Below are positions 8,035 through 18,000 of a stretch of 64,000 bases of DNA, in pieces. Every line of letters begins with the position of its first letter. Position 1 is the first letter of the stretch. The stretch comes from Paenibacillus piri (lineage in GTDB: Bacteria; Bacillota; Bacilli; Paenibacillales; NBRC-103111): contig NZ_SMRT01000010.1 of assembly GCF_004354045.1 (NCBI RefSeq), positions 63,113-127,112 of the forward strand. Direction: 5' to 3'. The notes beneath the pieces were generated by a model. The model was given only the letters and a program-made list of their open reading frames with translations. It searched no databases and was not told where the DNA came from. The translations under genes were made by a program, and so were the position numbers.

Positions 8035-8466
8035 ATGATTAGTATACCGTTCCCTTCACGGTGGGGTATCCACGCTTCTGTAGGTGGTAGACCCGTCGTT
8101 TATGGCACATTCAACATCAGCTCTGTTACAGATAACAGAATAACTGGTACAGTTAATTTTCGTGGCAGGGATATTCCAATTAATGGATTTTGGGATGAAA
8201 GCACTCAACAAATAAGCCTCGAATCACCTTATGCCTCGTATTCTGGTAATTTAACTATATTTGATGATCCCTCGATTAGAATTCGACATTTTACTTTAAG
8301 TGGACGGATTAATATGAAGCCTCCCTCTTTACAAGCAGGTGAGTTTGGAACTTGGATTGCTACAACCGATACAAGTCTCACCGGATCTCCCATTATTAAT
8401 AATGCCCTGCCTCCTGTTGGAGTCTTTTTAACATCAGATTTACTTTATGGAGGAGCTGGGAGGTGA
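8035..8466 (+). CDS. Unknown beta-strand-rich protein, 143 residues
   Basis: ATG 8035 is chosen because AAGGAGAAG precedes it; the open frame extends to 7900, but that part overlaps the proline-rich microprotein in another frame. The protein (MISIPFPSRWGIHASVGGRP...) has no signal peptide, membrane segment or cysteine. Alternating short hydrophobic and polar stretches (ITGTVNFRGRDIPINGFW, YSGNLTIFDD, IRHFTLSGRINM) indicate an almost all-beta fold, possibly a small barrel. I do not recognise the family. The pair with the upstream microprotein is followed by a strong terminator and so forms an independent unit between insertion-sequence debris. Confidence 0.65.
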   Translation: MISIPFPSRWGIHASVGGRPVVYGTFNISSVTDNRITGTVNFRGRDIPINGFWDESTQQISLESPYASYSGNLTIFDDPSIRIRHFTLSGRINMKPPSLQAGEFGTWIATTDTSLTGSPIINNALPPVGVFLTSDLLYGGAGR

Positions 8467-8535
8467 ACAGACGGATTTTCCTTATTTGCGTCGCATACAA
8501 ATAGAGTTAACATAATCATTCATACTGGTTCAAAG

Positions 8536-8570
8536 AAGCCCTAAGATTTTATAATTTTAGGGCTTTTTTT
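8536..8570 (+). terminator. Rho-independent terminator
   Basis: AAGCCCTAA (8536-8544) pairs perfectly with TTAGGGCTT (8557-8565) and a run of T follows to 8570. It ends the transcript of the 143-residue protein gene. Confidence 0.85.
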
Positions 8571-8589
8571 ATGTGCGGAATTACCCCTT

Positions 8590-8793
8590 TCATCTTCCAA
8601 ACTCATTAAAATCGGACGTGCTGCAGGTGAAGTCAAAAAAAGTTTGCTGAAACGCAAGTACGGTTTGAATCGCAGCCGGTATCGGAGCTTTGCTGGCTCC
8701 AAAACCTGGGCCGGTCATCCCATTATTTTACCAGGTCGTGACGGTTTGGCTGTGCAGGAAATTTCAATCTTTATGTCCAATATTTACAGGTAA
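8590..8793 (+). pseudogene. Transposase C-terminal remnant, family uncertain
   Basis: An open stretch without a start codon encodes IGRAAGEVKKSLLKRKYGLN, RSRYRSFAGSKTWAGH and on to a TAA at 8793. The basic KRKYGLNRSRYR...GSKTWAG block resembles C-termini of DDE transposases, but I cannot assign a family by eye. No ribosome binding site or start precedes it, so it is a fragment. Confidence 0.35.
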
Positions 8794-8924
8794 GTACTAA
8801 AACAGTGCTCCTTGTCTAACGTGATTTTTGAAATGCTGCCTGTGAAGTGCGAAAGTTACAGCAACCAGATTCTATAAAGGGCGAGTTACCAATAGGATGA
8901 ATTATTTAGGGAGAGGACGCGATT

Positions 8925-11900
8925 ATGGTTTATTTAATCCGAAGAGCACTCGTTGTGACGCTATCGATGTGTTTGATTTTGGCTTCATTCCATGCGGTAC
9001 TCGCAGAAGTGAAGGAAGAAATTCCTGCCGATTTAAAATCTTCATGGGCTTCGAATGTACTGCAGGAGTGGTGGGCGAACGAATGGATTCGTGGCTATCC
9101 GGATGAAACATTCCGGCCGGACACGAACATTTCGCGAGCGGAATTTATTACGCTGGTGAATCGGGTGCTCGGTTTGTCGGTACATGCCGATATTTCATTT
9201 CCCGACCTTCATCCCGGCGACTGGACATACGGTCAAATCGCTATCGCCCTCCATGCCGGTTATGTGAAGGGTTATGAAGACGGCACGGTTCGCCCCAATT
9301 CCGCCGTAAGCCGGGAAGAAGTTGCTTTTATGGTAAACACTTTGTTGCAGTTGGATTTGGGCGGAAACGACGTCTCGAAGTTCAAAGATGCGGCGGGTTT
9401 TGCTGGTTGGAGCAAAGCCTCAATCGGCGCGCTTGCGGTCGAAGGCATATTGACCGGTTACCCTGACGGCATGTTTCGGCCTGAGAATAAGATTACGAGG
9501 GCGGAAGCCGTCGTTGTCTTGAACAACGCCATGCAATATGCGAAGAAAGTACGTACGAAAACCTACGATAAGACAGGGGTGTACGGAACCGCATCCGGCG
9601 TACCTTCGATCGTGGGAAGCGTTACCGCAGCCTCATCCGGCATTACGCTTCAAAATATGCTGATTCTTGGCGATTTTATCATTGACGGGGCTGACGTCGA
9701 CGGGAATGTCACCCTCCAGAATGTGATCGTGCGCGGTAAAACATACGTATACAGCGGCGTAAGCCGGGTCAGTATCGTCGACTCCTCACTTGATAGCTTA
9801 CAGGTCTGCATGAAAAACGGTTCCGTTCGTATCGCGGCGGAAGGCCGTACAGATATTCACCGAACCGCTTTATGTTCAAGTGCCGCTTTGGAAGAGAGGC
9901 TATCGACCGGAGGCGGTTTTCATGAGGTGAGCTTGGCGAAGGAAATGCCGAGAGGCTCCGTTGCCGAACTCATGGGTGCCTTCGAATCCGTTGCCGTGGA
10001 TGCGTCCGGGGTTAAGCTGCAGCTCGAGCAAGGCACGTTTCAGACGGTGACTTACGGCAGCGATTCCGGCGGCTCCAATGGAGCGGTCGGCAAAGATGCG
10101 ACGATCTCGCATCTCGTGCTGGATTCCGTTGTTTCGATATCCGGGCTAGGCACGATTGATACTGCAACGTTAAATTCGGGCGCAGCGGGTTCCAGTTTCG
10201 AACGTAAGCCGGGTAAGATCGACGGCTCACAAGCAAGCAGCATTGTCGTATTGCCCGGCGACGGAGGCGGGGGCGTTAAAGTCAAGGTGCCGAGTGATAC
10301 GACACCGCCAAAATTTTGGCCGACGTACCCTAAATGGGCCGCGGAATCCGAGACTACTGTGCAAGTCCTTTCAAAGGCGGACGAACAAGGACGGCTTTAT
10401 GCCATTGCGGTCCTCCCGAATGAGCCCTCGCCAACTGCGGACCAAGTGAAAGCCGGCAAAAACAGCAGCGGCGGCAATGCAATATCGTTCTCGCAAAGTC
10501 CTTTTGCGGCTAATGACGAGATCGTTCTCCAATTAATCGGCCTGACTGCCGGAACGGACTATGATCTCTATGTTGTTGCGGAGGACAGCAGCGGGAATAT
10601 ACAGTCGAGTCCAACGAAGGGGAGCGTCAAAACAAGCGGAGTCGCTCCTCTCAAGTTCGTGACGACCAGCTTGCCGAGCGGGAAGGTAGGCGCCGCTTAC
10701 ACCGCTCTGACGATCGAAACCTCGGGCGGGATCGGAACGCGGACTTACTCCCTGAAAAGCGGCTCTTTGCCGGTAGGGATGGCGTTCTCGTCGATGGGGA
10801 TTTTCTCGGGCACGCCGACTACGGCGGGGACTTATTCCTTCACCCTTCGGGTATCGGATAACCAAGGGGCAAGCGCCGAGCAAGCCTTCTCGGTCGTCAT
10901 CGATCCGCCCGAACCGCTTAAGTTCGTCACGACCAGCTTGCCGAGCGGGAAGGTAGGCGTCGCTTACACCGCTCTGACGATCGAAACCTCGGGCGGGATC
11001 GGAACGCGGACTTACTCCCTGAAAGGCGGCTCTTTGCCGGTAGGGATGGCGTTCTCGTCGATGGGAATTTTCTCGGGCACGCCGACTACGGCGGGGACTT
11101 ACTCCTTCATCCTTCGGGTATCGGACAGCCAATCGGCAAGTGCCGAGCAAGCCTTCTCGGTCGTCATCGATCCGCCCGAACCGCTTAAGTTCGTCACGAC
11201 CAGCTTGCCGAGCGGGAAGGCGGGCGTCGCTTACGCCGCTCTGACGATCGAAACCTCGGGCGGGATCGGAACGCGGACTTACTCCCTGAAAGGCGGTCTT
11301 TTGCCGGTAGGGATGGCATTCTCGTCGATGGGGATTTTCTCGGGCACGCCGACTACGGCGGGGACTTACTCCTTCATCCTTCGGGTATCGGATAACCAAG
11401 GGGCAAGCGCCGAGCAAGCCTTCTCGGTCGTCATCGATCCGCCCGAACCGCTTAAGTTCGTCACGACCAGCTTGCCGAGCGGGAAGGCGGGCGTCGCTTA
11501 CGCCGCTCTGACGATCGAAACCTCGGGCGGGATCGGAACGCGGACTTACTCCCTGAAAGGCGGCTTTTTGCCGGTAGGGATGGCATTCTCGTCGATGGGG
11601 ATTTTCTCGGGTACGCCGACTACGCCGGGGACTTATTCCTTCACCCTTCGGGTATCGGATAACCAAGGGGCAAGCGCCGAGCAAGCACTCTCGGTCGTCA
11701 TCGATCCGCCCGAACCGCTTAAGTTCGTCACGACCAGCTTGCCGAGCGGGAAGGCAGGCGTCGCTTACACCGCTCTGACGATCGAAACCTCGGGCGGGAT
11801 CGGAACGCGAACCTACTCCCTGTTAGGCGGTTCTCTGCCGGTAGGGATAGCGTTCTCGTCGACGGGGATTTTCTCGGGCACGCCGACTACGGCGGGGACT

Positions 11901-11978
11901 TACTCCTTCACCCTTCGGGTGTCGGACAGCCAAGGGGCAAGCACGAGTCAAAGCTTTACCTTCGTGGTCAATCCTTAA
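8925..11978 (+). CDS. SLH-anchored surface protein with five near-identical Ig-like repeats
   Basis: Secreted protein of 1017 residues. GGGAGAGG precedes ATG 8925. Signal peptide over residues 1-27 (cleavage near VLA-EV). Three SLH domains follow (about 38-81, 92-141, 153-201) with the motifs GYPDETFRPDTNISRAEF, GYEDGTVRPNSAVSREEV and GYPDGMFRPENKITRAEA; these bind pyruvylated secondary cell-wall polymer. Residues ~215-330 form a repetitive beta-helix-like stretch (GDFIIDGADVDGNVTLQNVI). Residues 575-1017 are five tandem putative-Ig (He_PIG-type) modules of 89 residues starting PLKFVTTSLPSGK. SLH at the N-terminus with Ig-like modules outward suggests an adhesin or enzyme-less surface stalk. 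The gene stands alone and ends at a shared terminator. Confidence 0.9.
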   Translation: MVYLIRRALVVTLSMCLILASFHAVLAEVKEEIPADLKSSWASNVLQEWWANEWIRGYPDETFRPDTNISRAEFITLVNRVLGLSVHADISFPDLHPGDWTYGQIAIALHAGYVKGYEDGTVRPNSAVSREEVAFMVNTLLQLDLGGNDVSKFKDAAGFAGWSKASIGALAVEGILTGYPDGMFRPENKITRAEAVVVLNNAMQYAKKVRTKTYDKTGVYGTASGVPSIVGSVTAASSGITLQNMLILGDFIIDGADVDGNVTLQNVIVRGKTYVYSGVSRVSIVDSSLDSLQVCMKNGSVRIAAEGRTDIHRTALCSSAALEERLSTGGGFHEVSLAKEMPRGSVAELMGAFESVAVDASGVKLQLEQGTFQTVTYGSDSGGSNGAVGKDATISHLVLDSVVSISGLGTIDTATLNSGAAGSSFERKPGKIDGSQASSIVVLPGDGGGGVKVKVPSDTTPPKFWPTYPKWAAESETTVQVLSKADEQGRLYAIAVLPNEPSPTADQVKAGKNSSGGNAISFSQSPFAANDEIVLQLIGLTAGTDYDLYVVAEDSSGNIQSSPTKGSVKTSGVAPLKFVTTSLPSGKVGAAYTALTIETSGGIGTRTYSLKSGSLPVGMAFSSMGIFSGTPTTAGTYSFTLRVSDNQGASAEQAFSVVIDPPEPLKFVTTSLPSGKVGVAYTALTIETSGGIGTRTYSLKGGSLPVGMAFSSMGIFSGTPTTAGTYSFILRVSDSQSASAEQAFSVVIDPPEPLKFVTTSLPSGKAGVAYAALTIETSGGIGTRTYSLKGGLLPVGMAFSSMGIFSGTPTTAGTYSFILRVSDNQGASAEQAFSVVIDPPEPLKFVTTSLPSGKAGVAYAALTIETSGGIGTRTYSLKGGFLPVGMAFSSMGIFSGTPTTPGTYSFTLRVSDNQGASAEQALSVVIDPPEPLKFVTTSLPSGKAGVAYTALTIETSGGIGTRTYSLLGGSLPVGIAFSSTGIFSGTPTTAGTYSFTLRVSDSQGASTSQSFTFVVNP
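10647..11975 (+). repeat. Five tandem 267-bp coding repeats
   Basis: Units begin at 10647, 10914, 11181, 11448 and 11715. They are almost identical at the DNA level, silent positions included, with only scattered substitutions (SLKSG/SLKGG/SLLGG, AYTAL/AYAAL). This indicates recent duplication or ongoing homogenisation by recombination. The last unit is the most divergent at its 3' end. Confidence 0.95.
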
Positions 11979-12028
11979 AACATGTAAACCTCATTTCCCG
12001 GAAACAGGCAAACAAAGCAGAAAAATCG

Positions 12029-12061
12029 AAAGCCCATGAGCATGTAAGACTCATGGGCTTT
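12029..12061. terminator. Bidirectional terminator between convergent SLH genes
   Basis: AAAGCCCATGAG (12029-12040) is perfectly complementary to CTCATGGGCTTT (12050-12061). On the minus strand the stem is followed by CGATTTTTC. It serves the plus-strand gene ending at 11978 and the minus-strand gene ending at 12082. Confidence 0.8.
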
Positions 12062-12081
12062 ACGTTCAAAGCATCTTGCTT

Positions 12082-15000
12082 TTAATGATTGGGTACTACA
12101 TATACGCTGCCGTCGGGCAACAGCTTCACTGTGCCGGAAGCCGACTCAATTTCCCGGATCGCCCAATGGTCTTGCGGCACATCCGGCCAACTCGGTGATT
12201 TTACGGCTGCCGCCGGCCGTTCAAACAATCGGTTCAACACCTTCACCGCTTCGGCGCGGTTCAGCCTGTTTTCCGGCTGGAAGGTGCCGTCCGGATAGCC
12301 TTCCAGAATGCCGGCCTGTGAAGCTTGTTTGATCGCTTCGGAAGCCCAATGCCCCTGCGCATCGCTGTACTCGCCGCCGCCAGTCAACGCTTGGCCAGTC
12401 ACGGCTGCTGAGAGCAGTCTGGCAACGATGCTGGCCAGTTCCCCGCGGGTCACGGCATCTTCGGGACGGAACAGCCCGTTGTTATCGCCAAGCATCAGTC
12501 CCGAGCGCTGCACGCGGGCGATGGCTTCCGCCGCCCAATGTCCTGCAGCAGCATCAGGGAAGCTTGCCGCCTGCGACGAAGCCGTTTCGCTTGCGGAGCT
12601 GCGTACTCCAATGCGATCCAGAATCATCGCCAACTCCGCACGCGTGATCGCTTGCGATGGACGGAAGGTGCCGTCCGGATAGCCGGACAAATAAGGCTCC
12701 AGCACCTTCAACACATCGGCTCCATGTTTCTGAATGACTGTAAAAGTGCTGAACTTATCGATTTGTATAGCAATACCGGCCAGCTTGCCTTCCGCATCAT
12801 AACGGATTTCTCCTTGCGAAAGCGCCTTGTCGCCGTCGCTGTGCTCAATATATACAGCCAGCTCCGACAAAATTTGCTTGGCGGCCGCCTCATTTTCAGG
12901 CAGCGTCAAGTTATTCAGCGGGAACATAACCTCTGTCGTGTACCCGGAGTAATTCGTTTCAATTTTGAGCGGTTGGCCGATCACGGCAACCGATTGACCT
13001 CCTGCCGCGTTTCGTACAAGCTCGGCGGCCTGAACGCGCGATGCAACCTCGCTGCGTTCGGCATTGTCGCGAATCGGAACAACCCGGAAATAAGCATCTT
13101 TACCGTCTTTACCAAGCTGCTGCAGCGAAGCTGCCGGCAACGTGATCTGCGCATCGGGCATCACGATTTGCAGCGACATGCCGCCATCTGCAAGCAAGCT
13201 CACAGAATCGGCACTCAAGCTTACAATCCGCTCATCCGCAGGCGCATCAGGCACGTCGGTCACATAAATACGAGCGACGCTGTCCTTGTTCTGAACAGCT
13301 TTTTCCAGTATGGCGCGCACTTTTTCCGCATCCAGCTGTACCGTATCGATAATTCTTCCGCCTTCCGCGACGGACCGAACGATTGAGGTTTGATCCGTCC
13401 AGCCTCCGGAGCTGCCTGAGATCGTCGTTTGACGTACGTTCCCCGTCTCCGGCTTCTTAGAACCTGGCCGCACACGCTTCACATCGACGGAGTAAGTTTG
13501 CGATGCGGTTAAATTAGCGGACTCGACTCTTACGATAACGGTATTATCCCCCACATCGAGATCGGGCATGAAGCTGCCGCCGCCTTTTATCGATACGCCG
13601 CCTACCGTCACTGCAGCTTGCGGATCATTGGCAATCGCCGTGACTGTCGTTTTACTGCTAGTCGTCGTTTGGGTGGTGCCATATTTAAGCTTGTAAGGAT
13701 TGAAAGCACTATCCAGGATCGTATCCACTTGCAAGCTCGCCAACAAAGGCGGCTGTGCAGGCGACGGCTGCTTGCGCAGCAAAGAAACGGTGTACGTGAG
13801 TACGGTGCTGCCGTCCTGGGCGCTTACTTCGATCGCAAATGTTTGTTTATCCTTGGTAAATGGAATCGATAGGGCGGAACCGTTCGTCACGGCTCGGCCG
13901 TCGATGCGAATCGTTGCATCAGACTGCTCCGCGACAGGCAGAAGCGTAAAGGCTTCAGTCGCATAAGGCACAAACGCCTGATAATTCAATGTGGCCGGAT
14001 CAAAAGCGGACACCAGTTCCGCTCCGTCCGCAGCCAGCCCTAACTGCTGCAGCCGCGCGTTACTGCTCGCTTCCCGCCATACGGCTACCTGATAGCTGCG
14101 CGTTTCCGTGCTGTCCGGTGAAGTAACGGCCACAGGAATTTGATTCTCGCCTACTTGCAGCTGAATCGATTGGGAAGCTTGTCCGTTCTGAACGGCTTGA
14201 CCCTTAACCTTAATGCCGGATCCCGTCTTCAGGGCGCCAGGCGTCAAGGTAACGCTGTCCACCGAATTGCCTACATAAACGGTATAGCTTTGTTCCGTCC
14301 CTGTAAAGGCCGGTGCGGCGATCTCTTCGCCCGTTTGCGAAGCAGTGGCGTTATTCAGCTTCAACGTTTGCAATACAGCAACGCTGGAGAGCGATCCGTC
14401 AATTTTCAAGGTGTACAGCTTATCTGCCGCGTTGTCGGGATGAACCCGTATTTGCACGGTACGTCCGGCCGCAGGCACCTCCACATCCGCGTAGCCGCCT
14501 TCCGAAAGCGCCTGTCCGTCGACAGTCACCGCGGACGAAGCAACCATCGGAACCGCATAGACGCGAACCTTATCCGAGTTAGCCAATGCTTGATACGAGG
14601 TCGTGCCGAATACGTAAGGCGTGTTCATCTTCGCATTCCCCGTCGTCAGTGCGGCAAGGTCGCCAGGATACGCCGATGTCGTGCCCGCCCCGTCCCGCAG
14701 CACCTCGAAGCCATACTCCGTCTTGTTGCCGATCCCGTCGGATGCCGTAATCTTAAGCTGGTTCCGATCCGCCTGCGTTGCCCAATCGAGCGGAGCGTAA
14801 TAGACGAAACGTCCATTGTCATCGAGGGGAACGTTTATTCCGTTAATAACAAGCTTCGCTCCGGCATCCGTTTGGCCGGTTAAATAAATCTTGCTGTCAT
14901 TGGTAATCGTACCGTTCAACGCAATCGGCTTGCCCTGCGCATCATTGCCCCCGGATACGATAAGCATCGGACCGGTACGATCGACAAACAGCTTGCGATA

Positions 15001-18000
15001 CGCCATGCTGCGATCGCCGCGTTCATTGACCGCCTCGATCAGCAGACTGTATTCCCGCTCTTTCAGCACGCTTACGTTTAGCAGATCATGAAGCGCAAAC
15101 GCATAAGTCCCGCCAGCCGGTACTTGCTGGCTGCCAAGCCGTTGCCCGTTGACGGACAGAGCCAGCGTCGCGCTTTGATTCGCGGTGACCTTCAAGAAAG
15201 CCTGCTCAGCCGCCGTAAGCAGCAGCGTTTCCTCATTTCCGTCCAATGCCGTATAGGTACGCTCGCTGACCGCACGCGAGCCTGCGTCAAGCGATACCGT
15301 CAAAACGGCCGGTTGAGGAACAGGAAGCTCCGAGGTCATGCTTGCGGACCGTGGACTTAATACGATACGTCCCTGTTCTTGTCCGATAGCCGATGCGGCA
15401 AAGGTGTAGGAAGCTCCGGCCGACAAGCCGGAAACTGCCGCATACTGCCACTCTCCCGGCTGCGGGGTAAAGTCCATGATCGGTGCGGCAGCTTGACCGC
15501 TCGCGCCTCCGCCGACCCAAACCCGATACGCCGTCACAGATCCCGGTATGGAAGCAAAACGCAGCGATACTTCCCCGTTGCCTGTAGAGACCGCTTCAAG
15601 CCGCTCAGGCGCATGAAGCGTATATGGAGCGGTTACCTCAACCGTTCCTTCTGCTATCGAGTACACCGGCGCTTTGCCGGCGCTCGCGCCCGCCACGGAC
15701 AAGTAATAAGTTCCGGGCATCGTTGAAGCCGGGATATCGATGGTCGCGCTGCCGGAAGCCGGCTGGCCTTCGGCAATCGCTTCTCCAATGCTTTGGTCGG
15801 CGCTGTCCGTCAGCATAATGGTCACTTCCGCATCAGGCGCGGCATTTTCCATCGACCACGTCGCTTGAATACGGTTTTCCGCGCCGGAAACAGGCGATAC
15901 GGACGCCTTGATAGCAGGCAGCGGGATCAGCTTCTGGATTTGCAGGTCAATCTTTTTCGCATTTTGGATCTTCCATTTGCCTGCAGGCGCGTCCAGCAGC
16001 GAGACGTAAAGCATATCCTTTCCGTCCTGCGCAGGGCTTGGCGTGTCAATCTGCGTCTGCTGCAGCGGATCCCCGCCCGCGCTTGCGCTTGGCATCCGGT
16101 CTGCCGCCGGCTGCACGTAGGCGTTGCCGTTTGGAGCGTCAAAGTTCAAAGTATATGGCGAGCCGTCCGGGGCAGTAATCACCGTGTTAGCATCTCCCCC
16201 GCTGACCGCCAGCATATAATTTCCATTCTCCGGCAATTCGAAGTACTTGGAAAAGCGGCCTTCCATCAGCAGCGGTTTGATCGATTTGAACTTTTTGCTG
16301 GATTTGTAGGCGACAACGCTGGTAAAGCCGCTGCCCACTGCCTTCCACTGTCCGTTCAAATCGGCCTCGTTAAGCAAAATGGTCAGCTTCTGCTGCGCTT
16401 CGTCATAAATGGCATTCATGCCGGGCTGATTCGGATTAAGCTGCAAGGTATAAAGCTCGCCGCTTGGCGCATACAGCTTCGTCTGCGCGTCCGCCCCGTA
16501 AATTTCGACAATGGCCTGACCGTTGTCCGTGGGGCTCATTGGAAATACCGTAGGGTATGCTTGTGCTTGCACCCATTGTACGACATCGCCGATCGTTGTC
16601 TGTGACGGTACGATGTTCAATGCTGCCGTCGGGCTGGCACCGGCGCTGACGATCCAGGTTCCCGCCTCCACCGCATCGAGCTTCGCATACAAATTGCCGT
16701 TTGTATCGCGGTAGGCGTTCCAATCCGGCTGATTCTGAGCCGTCTGCAGGCCGTAAGGACGTCCGTCCGGCTTGTAGACAATGACCTCGCCCTGCGATGC
16801 ACCGACCTTCAGTACATAAGCTCCGCGCTCCACCTTGGTAAGCGAGGTGACCGTCCGCTCAGTCGCTTGCACCCATAGCGCCGCTAATGCACCAGGCGTC
16901 AGCGATTGGCTCGCAAACAGCAGTTCATATACACGGATGCGGCTGCTGCCATTCGTCGCAAGCTTCCAGTTTCCTGAATACAGCGGCACGCGCATAAAGG
17001 TTGTATCGCTAGCAGCGTCATAGAACGTTTCCGGCTGCACGACTTCTCCGGTCTTCTGACCGGAAGCGACAGGAGCGGTCAACACGGCACCCCGCTGATC
17101 GCCCGTCAACGTAATAAGCGCGTTATAAGAACGTTCCACCGCAAATCCGGCGGTAAGCTGTCCGCTCGAAGCGTTGGTCTCCGTTGTCATCAGCGGCGTC
17201 CGATCCAGCGCAGTAAGCTGTCCGTCGACAATTCGCGCCTTGACGTCCGTTTGCACATTAGCCTCCGGTTGGAAGGACAAACTTACCGGCGTCAAATCAA
17301 ATACCCTTTTCATCGTATCGGCAGAAGCGATGTTGACCAGCTTGCGCGAATCCGGCTTCATCAGGAACAGTTCCTCCGCCAAATCCAGCCATGGCTCGGC
17401 TGCGTCCATAAAGTCGGAAATGTTGTTAACGAAGTCCAGACCCTTTTCCCACCACGACTTCTTCGGCGGCTCCGCTTCCACCTCAAACAAAATCGTGTTG
17501 TTGTTAAACGTATACTTCACATTGGCGCCGATCCCGTTATGCTTGAAAGAGCCGTATATACCGGTTTCATTCACGCTCATCGCCACATTTTTGACCGTAG
17601 CCCCGCCGATGCGCGGAATGCCTTTTGGAACATATACGGTTCCTTTGATCGCCCCGTTAAATCCTTTTTTATTGAAGGAATAAGTAGCAATGGCTCCCTT
17701 CACCATATCATACAGGTTAATCTCGCCCTTCGAGGCAAAGCCGGGGGAAGAAAACCCTTGAATTCCGGCCGTTGTCGGGTTAACCACCGTCTGCATGTTC
17801 ATGTTATTCACAGGCAGCCAGTAATAATACTCGATCCCGCTGGCGCTAAAGCCGTAGTTGGATATATCCATATTTATCGAATCGGTTCCGATCAGATTGA
17901 ACTTGTAATTAGCCTGCGGGTGCTTAAGCTCAGGCACGATTACATCCAGTACCGAGCCTGTGACGCCGAACTTCTGGGGAACTTGCGTTTTTTCCGCCAG

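Noticed and set aside
10533..11684. Minus-strand open frame of 383 codons opposite the Ig-like repeats
   Set aside because: It exists only because the sense repeats are nearly identical and GC-rich; its translation is arginine-rich, periodic with the repeats, and lacks a ribosome binding site.
10647..11975. CRISPR-like tandem repetition
   Set aside because: Units are contiguous 267-bp coding modules with no spacers and no cas genes nearby.
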